DNA of 14,380 bases from Rhodoferax sp. (GTDB taxonomy: Bacteria; Pseudomonadota; Gammaproteobacteria; Burkholderiales; Burkholderiaceae). Each line of letters opens with the position of its first letter. Within the stretch, counting starts at the first letter, position 1. The notes under the pieces were generated by a model, which was given only the letters and a program-made list of their open reading frames with translations, ran no database searches and was not told the DNA's origin. Shown here one piece after another: positions 7,127-14,380 of the stretch. The stretch is from contig JAIFMT010000145.1 in the NCBI GenBank assembly GCA_020048295.1, positions 1 through 14,380 on the forward strand, written 5' to 3'. A program made the position numbers and the translations under genes.

Positions 7127-7158
7127 TGTCTGTCAATCCGGGGCCAGACAGTTGCCCC
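7127..7158 (-). other. Two overlapping hairpins after mnmE
   Basis: GGGGC (7140-7144) can pair with GCCCC (7154-7158), and TGTCTG (7127-7132) with CAGACA (7145-7150). The second pairing uses the loop of the first, so the two are mutually exclusive. They lie between mnmE and the unknown gene, both on the minus strand. No T-tract follows. They could be an mRNA processing or attenuation element, or chance. Confidence 0.3.
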
Positions 7159-7171
7159 TGGTTTGGTTGGC

Positions 7172-8578
7172 TTACTTGCCGATACAAAAACTTGAAAAAA
7201 TCACACCGAGCAGCTCATCCGAGGTGAACTCACCGGTAATTTCGCTGAGCGCATTTTGTGCCAAACGCAATTCCTCGGCCAGCAAATCAAGCGCAGGTGC
7301 TCGGCCGCCAAGGTGCGCGTGAGCTGCTTCAAGATGGTTGTTGACCCGGTCGATGGCATTGACATGGCGCTCGCGGGCAATAAAAACGCCTTCTGCCGCC
7401 GACTGCCACCCCGCCACTTGCAACAATTGCAGGCGCAGCGCCGCCAACCCCAGCCCGGTCTTGGCCGACAGCACCAGACCCGATGCTGTGCTAGGCAGCG
7501 GCACTGCATCGGCCTTGTTCCAAATCTCGATGATGGGGACATTTTTTGGCAGCTTTAGTGCCATAGCCCGCATGATGTCTGCGTCATCTGCTCTGTATTT
7601 TGCAGTATCGTGGCGTGTCAGGTCATGCATGAACAACACCGCATCGGCATGTGCAATGGCATCCCAGGCGCGGGCAATGCCGATTTTTTCAACCTCGCAG
7701 TCGCTGTCGCGCAGTCCTGCGGTATCAATCACATGCAGCGGGACGCCTTCAATCTGGATGGTTTGCTGCACCTTGTCGCGGGTGGTGCCCGCTACCGCCG
7801 TCACGATGGCCAGTTCAGCCCCGGCCAGCGCGTTCAGCAGCGACGACTTGCCGGCATTGGGCTGCCCGGCAATCACCACCGTGATGCCTTCGCGCAACAG
7901 GGCGCCTTGCCGGGCGCGCTGCAACACGCTGCTGACCTGGGCGCGCAAGCGCGACAGTTGCCCCTGCGCATCGGCCTTTTGCAGGAAGTCGATTTCTTCT
8001 TCTGGAAAATCCAGCGTGGCTTCAACCAGCATGCGCAGATGAATCAGCGCCTCACGCAGCTGGTGAATTTCGTGTGAAAAAGCGCCTGCCAAGGACCGGC
8101 TGGCGCTGCGCGCGGCAGCTTCGGTGCTGGCATCGATCAAATCGGCAATCGCTTCGGCCTGCGCCAGGTCGATTTTGTCGTTGAGGAAGGCCCGCTCGGA
8201 AAACTCACCCGGCGTGGCCAGCCGCAACCCGGGCAAATTGGGTGTGCCGCTGGGTGTTGGTTGTGCGGCTGCGCTCAAGCAGCGTGCCAGCAGCAGTTGC
8301 AACACCACCGGGCCACCGTGCGCCTGCAACTCCAGCACATCTTCGCCAGTAAACGAGTGCGGTGCCGGAAAGTACAGCGCCAGGCCGTGGTCGATCGCGC
8401 TGCCATCCTGGTCGAGAAAACCCGTGTAGGTGGCCTCGCGGGCTTTGAGTGATTTGCCACACAGCGCGCGGATCAGCGCATCCAGGCCTCGCCCACTGAT
8501 GCGCACAATGCCAATCGCACCCCGGCCGGGCGCGGTGGCGACGGCGGCAATCGGGTCCTGATGGCGTGGCAGGCGCAC
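7172..8578 (-). CDS. mnmE: tRNA modification GTPase MnmE
   Basis: A 468-residue GTPase that works with MnmG to install the (carboxymethyl)aminomethyl group on U34 of certain tRNAs. The N-terminal tetrahydrofolate-binding domain begins with [19 protein letters not shown] (8-26). The helical domain is interrupted by a G domain with G1 GQPNAGKSS (238-246), G2 GTTRD (264-268), G3 DTAG (285-288) and G4 NKAD (354-357). The protein ends in the diagnostic CIGK (465-468), whose Cys is catalytic. The start is taken as GTG at 8578, 20 nt after yidC, which puts the first beta strand where other MnmE proteins have it. Earlier in-frame starts would overlap yidC. No clear ribosome binding site is seen. G1 to G4 and the C-terminal motif are intact. 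Confidence 0.95.
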   Translation of the reverse strand: MRLPRHQDPIAAVATAPGRGAIGIVRISGRGLDALIRALCGKSLKAREATYTGFLDQDGSAIDHGLALYFPAPHSFTGEDVLELQAHGGPVVLQLLLARCLSAAAQPTPSGTPNLPGLRLATPGEFSERAFLNDKIDLAQAEAIADLIDASTEAAARSASRSLAGAFSHEIHQLREALIHLRMLVEATLDFPEEEIDFLQKADAQGQLSRLRAQVSSVLQRARQGALLREGITVVIAGQPNAGKSSLLNALAGAELAIVTAVAGTTRDKVQQTIQIEGVPLHVIDTAGLRDSDCEVEKIGIARAWDAIAHADAVLFMHDLTRHDTAKYRADDADIMRAMALKLPKNVPIIEIWNKADAVPLPSTASGLVLSAKTGLGLAALRLQLLQVAGWQSAAEGVFIARERHVNAIDRVNNHLEAAHAHLGGRAPALDLLAEELRLAQNALSEITGEFTSDELLGVIFSSFCIGK

Positions 8579-8598
8579 GTCAAACCAAGCGGCGGTGC

Positions 8599-10326
8599 TT
8601 AGAACTTCGGCAAGTGAAACTTCGGTGGCACGCCCATGCGGGTGTTGATGACCCATTGCTGGGCAATCGACAGCACATTGTTGGTAATCCAGTACAGCAC
8701 CAGACCCGAGGGGAAAAAGAAAAACATCACGCTGAACGCGAGCGGCATGAACCACATCATCTTGGCCTGCATCGGGTCGGGCGGCAACGGGTTCAGCGAG
8801 GTCTGCAACACCGTGGTCAGCGTCATGATGATCGGCAGGATGTAGAACGGATCGGGTGAGGACAGGTCATGAATCCAGCCCAGCCACGGCGTATTGCGCA
8901 TCTCCACGCTGGAGAGCAGCACCCAGTAAAGTGCAATGAATACCGGAATCTGGATCATGATGGGGAAGCAGCCGCCCATCGGGTTGACCTTTTCTTCGCG
9001 GTAGATGCGCATCATCTCCTGCTGCATTTGCTGCGGGTTGTCTTTCAGGCGCTCGCGCATTTCGGTGATCTTGGGGTTGACCGCCTTCATCTTGGCCATG
9101 CTGGCATACGCCTTGGCATTGAGCCAGTAGAAAGCTGCCTTGAGCAACAGCACCAGTGCCATGATGGACCAGCCCCAGTTGCTGATCAGACCATGCAGTT
9201 TGACCAACAGCCAGTACAGCGGCTTGGCCAGCATGGTCAGCCAGCCATAGTCCTTGACCAGTTCCAGCCCGGGGGCCAGCCCCTCCAACGTGGTTTCTTC
9301 TTGCGGGCCGGCAAAAAACCGGGCATCAACGGACTTGCTGCCCCCGGCAGCAATCGGCTCCAGCGGCGCGATCATGCCCACCGAGTACAAATTGGTGTCC
9401 ACCTTGCGCATGAACAGATCACGCTTGATGCCATCCCCGAGCAGCCAGGCACTGGCAAAGTAATGCTGCACCATGGCCACATAGCCGTTTTCAGCTGACT
9501 TTTCGATGTCAATGCTGCCTTTTTCGATGTCGGCAAATTCAACCTTCTGGTATTTTTTTGCTTCGGTATAGACCGCCGGCCCGGTGAAAGTGGAATAGAA
9601 AGACGACTCACCGGGTGGTTTGTTGCCATCGCGCACCAGTTGCAGGTAGAGTTGTGGGGTTACGGCTGTGCTTGCGACATTGAGAATTTCGTGCTTGACT
9701 GCGATGGCATAGCTGCCACGTGTCAGCGTGTAAGTCTTGACCAGTTTGATGCCACCCACCTCGGGCGATTCAAAGCGCAACTGCAGCGACTGGCTGCCGT
9801 CTTTCAGGGTCCGCTCACCCGGGGCCAGGGTCATGACAGTCTTGTGCGTGGGCAGCGCGGCATTGCCGGCACCAGCACCAATCAGGCCCGACTGGGCCAG
9901 ATAAACGCGTGCCGGGCTGTCGTCGAGCAGCACAAACTGACGTGTCTTGTCGGCCATGTCCACATGCTTGCGGAACTCGGTGCGCACCACTGAGCCCCCC
10001 TCAGTGCTAAACGTCACTTTGAGCACGTCTGTTTCGACCAGCACTTTTTCCGCTGCGGGAGACGGTGCTTGTTGAGAAGCCAAAATGGCTGCATCCCTCT
10101 CTGGCTCTGCGCTGACAGCTACATTTTGTGCGGCAGAAGGAATGTCGCTGCGCACACCGGTCTGGCCGGGTGCGGCATGCGCAGCGGTACTGGCTGGCGC
10201 AGCCGCGGGCACGGCACCGGGAAAGAATGTGGGCTGATGGCCGTTGTGGATTTGCCATTTATCCCACAACATGACCATGGCAAAACCAAAGATCACCCAC
10301 AAAATGGTGCGACGGATATCGTTCAT
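8599..10326 (-). CDS. yidC: Membrane protein insertase YidC
   Basis: A 575-residue inner-membrane insertase that integrates and folds membrane proteins with or without SecYEG. An N-terminal signal-anchor helix (about 7-22) is followed by an Ala/Pro-rich linker (36-95) and the large periplasmic P1 domain (about 95-345). The conserved five-helix core then begins near 362. Core landmarks are [15 protein letters not shown] (406-420), [20 protein letters not shown] (444-463), the [15 protein letters not shown] loop and [10 protein letters not shown] (537-546). The groove position equivalent to E. coli Arg366 appears to be Lys396. This is the long, Gram-negative form. The ATG at 10326 overlaps the yidD stop as ATGA. 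mnmE follows 20 nt after the stop. Confidence 0.97.
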   Translation of the reverse strand: MNDIRRTILWVIFGFAMVMLWDKWQIHNGHQPTFFPGAVPAAAPASTAAHAAPGQTGVRSDIPSAAQNVAVSAEPERDAAILASQQAPSPAAEKVLVETDVLKVTFSTEGGSVVRTEFRKHVDMADKTRQFVLLDDSPARVYLAQSGLIGAGAGNAALPTHKTVMTLAPGERTLKDGSQSLQLRFESPEVGGIKLVKTYTLTRGSYAIAVKHEILNVASTAVTPQLYLQLVRDGNKPPGESSFYSTFTGPAVYTEAKKYQKVEFADIEKGSIDIEKSAENGYVAMVQHYFASAWLLGDGIKRDLFMRKVDTNLYSVGMIAPLEPIAAGGSKSVDARFFAGPQEETTLEGLAPGLELVKDYGWLTMLAKPLYWLLVKLHGLISNWGWSIMALVLLLKAAFYWLNAKAYASMAKMKAVNPKITEMRERLKDNPQQMQQEMMRIYREEKVNPMGGCFPIMIQIPVFIALYWVLLSSVEMRNTPWLGWIHDLSSPDPFYILPIIMTLTTVLQTSLNPLPPDPMQAKMMWFMPLAFSVMFFFFPSGLVLYWITNNVLSIAQQWVINTRMGVPPKFHLPKF

Positions 10327-10610
10327 GAGGACTTCTCGGGAGGGGTGGTGGAAAACAGGCGGGTAAACAGGCCCGCACCCGCAGCAGCAGGCACAGAAGG
10401 TGGCACAGGATCATGCCCGCCGTCACACCAGGGCTGGCAGCGCCCGATTCTTTTGAGCGTCAGGTAGCTGCCCATGAACGCACCGTGCGTTTGCAACGCG
10501 CCAATGGCATAAAGCGAACAGGTCGGCTCAAAACGGCACGACGACCCCAGTGACGGACTCAACAACAAACGGTAGCCCTTGACCACAGCAATCAAAAAGC
10601 GCGCCATCAT
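10323..10610 (-). CDS. yidD: Membrane protein insertion efficiency factor YidD
   Basis: A 95-residue small protein of the YidD (DUF37) family, membrane-associated and assisting YidC-dependent insertion. The signature CRFEPTCSLYA (25-35), the HG at 42-43, RCQPWC (57-62) and GGHDPVP (64-70) are all present. The C-terminal 25 residues form a Pro/Ala-rich extension. The ATG at 10610 overlaps the rnpA stop by 4 nt and its own stop overlaps the yidC start by 4 nt, so rnpA, yidD and yidC are translationally coupled. A second ATG follows directly at codon 2. Confidence 0.95.
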   Translation of the reverse strand: MMARFLIAVVKGYRLLLSPSLGSSCRFEPTCSLYAIGALQTHGAFMGSYLTLKRIGRCQPWCDGGHDPVPPSVPAAAGAGLFTRLFSTTPPEKSS

Positions 10611-11044
10611 GCGGCCCCCAGTGTCGCTACTGGCGACAAACGGCGGGCGTTGACAAACAGCAACTGCAACTCCTGACGCACGGCGGCCTTCAAGGTGTCC
10701 GAGCTTGCACTGACGAACTGTTTGCGGTCAAAACCACTGCGCAACCGCACCACATGTGCGGCACAGGCCAGCGACGACTCGAATTCAAGACTCACAGAAT
10801 AGATCTGGCGTTTGATGGCGTTGCGCGTTACCGCCCGTTTGGCCCAGCGCTTGGGTACCATGGCACCCAGCCAGACACCGTGCGGCGCAAACAAAGCGGG
10901 GCTGGCGGTTTTTGGCGGCGCTGCGGCAGGTCGCGGCATCACCTCAGGCAACGCCACACCATGCAGTACAAAGTGCGGGGTGCGGGCCAGTGTTTCCCCG
11001 GCCAACACCGCCTGGAATTGGGGGCGGGTTTTGAGACGTTGCAA
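10607..11044 (-). CDS. rnpA: Ribonuclease P protein component
   Basis: A 145-residue basic protein that binds the catalytic RnpB RNA and helps cleave 5' leaders from pre-tRNA. The diagnostic RNR-type helix is VPKRWAKRAVTRNAIKRQIY (63-82), followed by VRLRSGFD. MQRLKTRPQFQAVLAG matches the normal start of RnpA. That first codon is TTG (11044), and the reading frame hits TGA nine codons upstream with no ATG or GTG between, so TTG is the only usable start. Residues about 30-56 are a Pro/Ala-rich insertion compared with E. coli RnpA. It lies between rpmH (58-bp gap) and yidD (4-nt overlap). Confidence 0.95.
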   Translation of the reverse strand: MQRLKTRPQFQAVLAGETLARTPHFVLHGVALPEVMPRPAAAPPKTASPALFAPHGVWLGAMVPKRWAKRAVTRNAIKRQIYSVSLEFESSLACAAHVVRLRSGFDRKQFVSASSDTLKAAVRQELQLLFVNARRLSPVATLGAA

Positions 11045-11102
11045 AACCCGTACGCCCTGCCAAACAGTTCAACCGCAGACCGCAGCCATCGGCTTTGATC
11101 AA

Positions 11103-11237
11103 TCAGACTGCCAGGCGTTTGCGACCCTTGGCACGACGGGCGTTGATGACAGCGCGTCCGCCACGGGTCTTCATGCGGACCAGAAAGCCGTGGGTACGGG
11201 CGCGGCGGATTTTGGAGGGTTGGTAAGTGCGTTTCAT
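11103..11237 (-). CDS. rpmH: 50S ribosomal protein L34
   Basis: A 44-residue, highly basic protein that binds 23S rRNA in the large subunit. It begins [18 protein letters not shown] and ends GRKRLAV, the near-invariant L34 pattern. The ATG at 11237 is preceded by AGGA with 8-nt spacing. The frame stays open 19 codons upstream, but those residues are not L34-like. It is the first gene of the rpmH-rnpA-yidD-yidC-mnmE cluster and diverges from dnaA. Confidence 0.98.
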   Translation of the reverse strand: MKRTYQPSKIRRARTHGFLVRMKTRGGRAVINARRAKGRKRLAV

Positions 11238-11268
11238 GTTAGAAATCCTAAGAGTCTCGGGGGCGATG

Positions 11269-11330
11269 CAGGTCACCTGGCAATATGCTGCCACCTGTAT
11301 CGAAGTTCAGTTTCGCCTGAACCATTCAGG
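11269..11330 (-). other. Structured leader of rpmH with competing hairpins
   Basis: GTTCAG (11305-11310) can pair with CTGAAC (11317-11322), while CCTGAA (11316-11321) can pair with TTCAGG (11325-11330). The two stems share the same middle arm and exclude each other. Nearer the gene, TGGCA (11278-11282) pairs with TGCCA (11289-11293), extended by CAGG/CCTG (11269-11272, 11294-11297) past a 5-nt bulge. All lie in the likely 5' leader of rpmH. A role in autoregulation or RNA stability is inference. Confidence 0.4.
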
Positions 11331-11339
11331 GAACCGCGG

Positions 11340-11363
11340 ATTATCGCAAACTTTATGTGTCAA
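11340..11363 (-). promoter_or_regulatory. Candidate rpmH operon promoter
   Basis: On the minus strand, TGCGATAAT (11348-11340) is an extended -10 element (TGn plus a 5/6 hexamer). An exact TTGACA (11363-11358) lies upstream but only 12 bp away, too close for a standard -35/-10 pair. The extended -10 may suffice alone. A start near 11333 would give a leader of roughly 95 nt before rpmH. Confidence 0.4.
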
Positions 11364-11439
11364 CTCTGGCAACGGCCTCAACTATCCTTGGCCAGCCGTT
11401 GCGTGATGACCGGGAAGCAGCTCTGGCGGCTTGAAAAAA

Positions 11440-11448
11440 TGTGGATAA
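11440..11448 (-). promoter_or_regulatory. DnaA box (perfect)
   Basis: TGTGGATAA on the plus strand is an exact match to the consensus TTATCCACA on the minus strand. It lies 65 bp upstream of dnaA, where a -35 box for the downstream TAGAAT hexamer would fall. DnaA binding here could repress dnaA, seed origin assembly, or both. Confidence 0.85.
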
Positions 11449-11456
11449 GCGTTTGA

Positions 11457-11467
11457 TAAAATAGAAT
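11457..11467 (+). promoter_or_regulatory. dnaA: Candidate dnaA -10 region
   Basis: Overlapping -10-like hexamers TAAAAT (11457-11462) and TAGAAT (11462-11467), each 5/6 matches, lie in an AT-rich stretch bracketed by two DnaA boxes. No convincing -35 is seen. The corresponding position overlaps the upstream DnaA box. The expected start would be near 11470-11475. Confidence 0.45.
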
Positions 11468-11488
11468 CGCACGGCTTGAAAACAAGAA

Positions 11489-11497
11489 CTATCCACA
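11489..11497 (+). promoter_or_regulatory. DnaA box (one mismatch)
   Basis: CTATCCACA differs from TTATCCACA only at the first base. It lies on the plus strand, inverted relative to the perfect box at 11440-11448 and just downstream of the predicted dnaA transcription start. The pair would flank the dnaA promoter. Confidence 0.65.
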
Positions 11498-11512
11498 AAG
11501 TATCACATCACA

Positions 11513-12922
11513 ATGACCGAGGGACACACCCCCATGCCAGACACCATCGCTGCTGAAGCAGGACCGGATTTCTGGCAAGACTGCATTGATTTGCTCGCCC
11601 TGGAACTGCCTGAGCAGCAGTTCCAGACCTGGATCAAACCGCTGACGGCTGAAGTTTCAGAGGACCTTTCCAAGGTCACGCTGTATGTTGCCAACCGCTT
11701 CAAACTCGATTGGATCCGGGCGCAATACAGCGCCCGACTGGCCCTGTTGATGGAACGGCTAACGGGTCAGCCAGTGCGCATCGAGTTGGCACTGGCACAG
11801 CGTGAGCCTGTTGCCAAACCACACCTGGGTGCCCGGCCACAGCCGGTGACTGCGGGTGAGTTGGGCGCAGCGGCAGGTCCGGGCAACCTGGGCGAGGCGC
11901 TCAAAAGTCGGCTCAACACAGGCCTAACCTTTGAGACATTGGTTGAAGGCAGCGCCAACCGGATGGCGCGCGCTGCCGCCATGCACGTGGCCGGCATGCC
12001 GGGTCATTTGTACAACCCGCTGTTTATCTACGGCGGCGTTGGCCTGGGGAAAACCCACCTGATGCATGCCGTCGGGAACCAGCTGGTCAGCGAGCGTGCC
12101 GGTGCCAAGGTGCTCTATATCCATGCCGAACAGTTTGTCACCGATGTCGTGAAGGCTTACCAACGCAAGGCATTTGACGAATTCAAGGAGCGGTACCACA
12201 CGCTGGACCTGCTGCTGATCGACGATGTGCAGTTTCTGGCCAACAAGGAGCGCACGCAAGAAGAGTTTTTCAATGCTTTTGAAGCGCTGCTGGCGCGCAA
12301 GTCGCACATCGTGATGACCAGCGACACCTACCCGAAGGGTCTGGCCGACATTCATGAGCGCCTGGTGTCGCGTTTTGACTCCGGGCTGACGGTGGCCATC
12401 GAGCCCCCTGAGCTGGAGATGCGGGTGGCCATCTTAATCAACAAGGCGCTGGCCGAAGGCATTGCGATGCCTGAAGAAGTGGCATTTTTTGTGGCCAAAA
12501 ACGTTCGCTCCAATGTGCGCGAGCTTGAAGGTGCGTTGCGCAAAATTCTGGCGTATTCGCGCTTCAACCAGAAAGAAATTTCGATTCAGCTCGCGCGTGA
12601 GGCCTTGCGTGACCTGTTGTCGATTCAGAACCGGCAGATTTCTGTGGAAAACATTCAGAAAACAGTGGCCGACTACTACAAGATCAAAATTGCCGACATG
12701 TACTCCAAGAAGCGTCCGGCCAGCATTGCGCGGCCGCGCCAGATCGCCATGTACCTGGCGAAAGAGCTGACCCAAAAAAGCCTCCCTGAAATTGGAGAAT
12801 TGTTTGGCGGGCGCGACCACACCACCGTGCTGCATGCGGTGCGCAAGATTGGTGGCGAGCGCCAGCAACTCACTGAGCTGAACCAGCAACTGCATGTGCT
12901 GGAACAAACCCTCAAGGGCTGA
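11513..12922 (+). CDS. dnaA: Chromosomal replication initiator DnaA
   Basis: A 469-residue initiator that binds DnaA boxes and unwinds the origin. Domain I spans about 18-95 ([18 protein letters not shown]), followed by a short Pro/Gly-rich domain II linker (about 98-130). AAA+ domain III has Walker A GGVGLGKT (174-181), Walker B LLLIDD (233-238), sensor 1 MTSD (268-271) and the arginine-finger region RLVSRFD (283-289). Domain IV carries the DNA-binding signature [12 protein letters not shown] (432-443). Two starts are possible. The ATG at 11513 gives the MTE opening common in relatives but has no ribosome binding site. The ATG at 11534 (codon 8) has GAGGGA at 11519-11524 at 9-nt spacing. I give the longer form. 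The function is certain, the start is not. Confidence 0.97.
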   Translation: MTEGHTPMPDTIAAEAGPDFWQDCIDLLALELPEQQFQTWIKPLTAEVSEDLSKVTLYVANRFKLDWIRAQYSARLALLMERLTGQPVRIELALAQREPVAKPHLGARPQPVTAGELGAAAGPGNLGEALKSRLNTGLTFETLVEGSANRMARAAAMHVAGMPGHLYNPLFIYGGVGLGKTHLMHAVGNQLVSERAGAKVLYIHAEQFVTDVVKAYQRKAFDEFKERYHTLDLLLIDDVQFLANKERTQEEFFNAFEALLARKSHIVMTSDTYPKGLADIHERLVSRFDSGLTVAIEPPELEMRVAILINKALAEGIAMPEEVAFFVAKNVRSNVRELEGALRKILAYSRFNQKEISIQLAREALRDLLSIQNRQISVENIQKTVADYYKIKIADMYSKKRPASIARPRQIAMYLAKELTQKSLPEIGELFGGRDHTTVLHAVRKIGGERQQLTELNQQLHVLEQTLKG

Positions 12923-13025
12923 CCCGAAATAAGGGGAAAATAGCCAGTCGCTGCACGGATGCCATCACCGGTGCCGCCTGGAAACCCCCGTTGAACATTG
13001 ATATCACTGAACACAAGAGGAAGAC

Positions 13026-14132
13026 ATGATTGTTTTGAAAGACACCCAGGCCCGCGTGTTGTCCGTGCTGCAAGCCGTCTCCGGCATTGTCGAGCGCCGC
13101 CACACGCTGCCGATTCTGGCCAACGTGTTGATCCGCAAGACATCGGGCAGCATCGAGCTGACCACCAGCGACCTTGAAATCCAGATCCGCACCAGAGCCG
13201 AACTCGGTGGCGACGAGGGTGACTTCAGCACCACGGTGGGTGCGCGCAAGCTCATCGACATTCTGCGCAGCATGCCGCCCGACCAGACGGTGTCGCTCGA
13301 ATCCAGCGCTGCCAAATTGATCCTCAAGGGCGGCAAAAGCAAATTTACCCTGCAAACCATGCCGGCCGAAGACTTTCCGCTGGTGCAAGAGGCGGCCAAC
13401 TTTGGCCCGGTGTTCAGCGTGCCACAAAAGACGCTGAAAAACCTGCTCAGCCAGGTGTCGTTTGCCATGGCGGTGCATGACATTCGCTACTACCTCAACG
13501 GCATCTTGTTTGTGGCCGAAGGCCAGCAGCTCAGCCTGGTGGCCACCGATGGCCATCGGCTGGCGTTTGCCTCCGCCACGCTGGACGTGGCGGTACCCAA
13601 GCAAGAGGTGATCTTGCCGCGCAAGACCGTGCTGGAAATGCAGCGCCTGCTGTCAGATGCCGACGGTGCCATCGAGATGCAGTTTGCCAGCAACCAGGCC
13701 AAGTTCAGTTTTGAAGGCATGGAGTTTGTCACCAAGCTGGTGGAAGGCAAGTTCCCTGATTACAACCGGGTGATTCCGCGCAACCACCACAACGCCATCA
13801 TTCTGGGCCGTGCCGCGCTTCTGTCAACCTTGCAGCGTACCGCGATCCTGACCAGCGAAAAGTTCAAGGGTGTGCGCCTTAACATCGACCCCGGCACGCT
13901 GCGGGTGGCTGCCAACAACGCCGAACAAGAAGAAGCCGTTGATGAACTTGACATTGATTACAACGGCGACAGCATCGAGATTGGCTTCAACGTCACCTAT
14001 TTGATCGACGCGCTGTCCAACATGACGCAAGAAATGATCAAACTCGAACTGTCTGACGGCAACAGCTCGGCGCTGCTGACCATCCCCGAGATCGATCATT
14101 TCAAATATGTGGTGATGCCCATGCGTATTTGA
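13026..14132 (+). CDS. dnaN: DNA polymerase III beta subunit (sliding clamp)
   Basis: A 368-residue clamp protein that dimerises around DNA and tethers polymerase III and other factors. The sequence follows DnaN throughout: N-terminal [10 protein letters not shown], the YYLNGILF and DGHRLA segments, [11 protein letters not shown] in the second half, and the C-terminal VVMPMRI that forms the peptide-binding edge. The length is normal for three clamp domains. The ATG at 13026 has a strong AGAGGAAG (13016-13023) just upstream. The 103-bp gap after dnaA shows no clear promoter or terminator, so co-transcription with dnaA is likely. Confidence 0.98.
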   Translation: MIVLKDTQARVLSVLQAVSGIVERRHTLPILANVLIRKTSGSIELTTSDLEIQIRTRAELGGDEGDFSTTVGARKLIDILRSMPPDQTVSLESSAAKLILKGGKSKFTLQTMPAEDFPLVQEAANFGPVFSVPQKTLKNLLSQVSFAMAVHDIRYYLNGILFVAEGQQLSLVATDGHRLAFASATLDVAVPKQEVILPRKTVLEMQRLLSDADGAIEMQFASNQAKFSFEGMEFVTKLVEGKFPDYNRVIPRNHHNAIILGRAALLSTLQRTAILTSEKFKGVRLNIDPGTLRVAANNAEQEEAVDELDIDYNGDSIEIGFNVTYLIDALSNMTQEMIKLELSDGNSSALLTIPEIDHFKYVVMPMRI

Positions 14133-14159
14133 GTTTGCCCCGTTGCCCAGGCACCGTAC

Positions 14160-14196
14160 CAAACCCGCGACGAACAATACGTTCTTTGCGGGTTTG
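14160..14196 (+). other. Composite hairpin between dnaN and gyrB
   Basis: CAAACCCGC (14160-14168) and GCGGGTTTG (14188-14196) form a perfect 9-bp outer stem. Inside it, GAAC (14172-14175) and GTTC (14181-14184) form a further 4-bp stem with an AATAC loop. The structure lies 28 nt after the dnaN stop. It is followed by ATGTTTC rather than a clean T-tract, so it may be a weak terminator, an mRNA stabiliser or a processing site. Confidence 0.6.
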
Positions 14197-14281
14197 ATGT
14201 TTCAAGTGTTCCAGAAATGATTGAAGTTTTGCGGGACCCACGCGCTGACAAGCCGAGCCCCAACCTGATGAAGAGTGTCCC

Positions 14282-14380
14282 ATGACCGAAGCAAACAAGC
14301 CCGACCTGCCCACTGACAACACCGTGAATACCGGCGAGGGCTCGGCTGACAGTTCCAACTTTCAGCCCACCATTGATGCG
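14282..14380 (+). CDS. gyrB: Probable DNA gyrase subunit B, N-terminal fragment
   Basis: An open frame from the ATG at 14282 runs off the window end after 33 codons (MTEANKPDLP...). GAAGAG (14270-14275) lies 6 nt upstream as a ribosome binding site. Only the variable, acidic N-terminal extension is seen, and no gyrase motif (such as the GHKL ATPase residues) is reached. The call rests on the dnaA-dnaN-gyrB gene order and the MTE-type opening seen in related GyrB proteins. It is partial because the window ends, not because the gene is broken. Confidence 0.7.
   Translation, partial: MTEANKPDLPTDNTVNTGEGSADSSNFQPTIDA

Larger units (their letters stand above)
11238..11512. other. Candidate origin region between rpmH and dnaA
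   Basis: A 275-bp non-coding gap between divergent rpmH and dnaA. It holds two inverted DnaA boxes, an AT-rich stretch (about 11430-11470) and both promoters. The rpmH-rnpA-yidC / dnaA-dnaN junction is a common bacterial origin site, and both transcription units run away from it. Two boxes are few for a full oriC, so the core could extend elsewhere or the boxes may serve autoregulation only. Confidence 0.45.

Noticed and set aside
7108..7136. Promoter for the unknown gene built on TTGACA at minus 7136-7131
   Set aside because: The -35 match is exact, but no -10-like hexamer is found at 15-18 bp spacing.
8579..8755. Extended N-terminus of MnmE to 8755
   Set aside because: These residues overlap the yidC 3' end and do not resemble MnmE, whose first strand begins at about residue 8 of the GTG-started form.
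12923..13025. Separate promoter or DnaA boxes between dnaA and dnaN
   Set aside because: No TTATCCACA-like site and no convincing -35/-10 pair are visible. The palindrome CACCGGTG at 12966-12973 is short and probably chance.

Overview
The window looks like chromosomal DNA from a GC-rich betaproteobacterium of the order Burkholderiales, most likely family Comamonadaceae (Rhodoferax/Polaromonas-like). This rests on gene order and protein character, such as the TTG-started RnpA with a Pro/Ala-rich insert and the wording of DnaA, YidC and KdsD. It is inference, because no search could be run. Nearly all of it is conserved housekeeping sequence. I see no insertion sequences, phage genes, CRISPR arrays, tRNA or rRNA.

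Layout from left to right. (1) 1-620: a glycine-rich RRM RNA-binding protein gene (+), closed by an intrinsic terminator. (2) 686-3643 (-): a tightly coupled operon kdsD-kdsC-lptC-SDR. It makes the Kdo precursor of lipopolysaccharide (arabinose-5-phosphate isomerase, Kdo-8-phosphate phosphatase) and the LptC transport anchor, and ends in an uncharacterised short-chain dehydrogenase. The stop and start codons overlap at each junction up to lptC. (3) 3688-6295 (+): a Kef/YbaL-type cation:proton antiporter, divergent from kdsD across only 44 bp, then adenine phosphoribosyltransferase (apt). (4) 6325-11237 (-): the classic cluster rpmH-rnpA-yidD-yidC-mnmE, followed by an unrecognised 249-residue protein. 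It covers ribosomal protein L34, the RNase P protein, membrane protein insertion and tRNA wobble modification. (5) 11513-14380 (+): dnaA-dnaN and the start of a third gene, probably gyrB.

The 275-bp gap between the divergent rpmH and dnaA genes holds a perfect DnaA box and a one-mismatch box in opposite orientation. They flank AT-rich promoter-like sequence, which fits dnaA autoregulation and places the replication origin in or near this gap. Both flanking gene clusters point away from it, co-directional with departing forks.

Nothing here is clearly a new system. The best leads are: the unknown protein after mnmE; the structured rpmH leader with mutually exclusive hairpins; a composite hairpin between dnaN and gyrB; the SDR gene standing where lptA-lptB are usual; the possibly leaderless divergent promoters of kdsD and kef; and the unresolved DnaA start.
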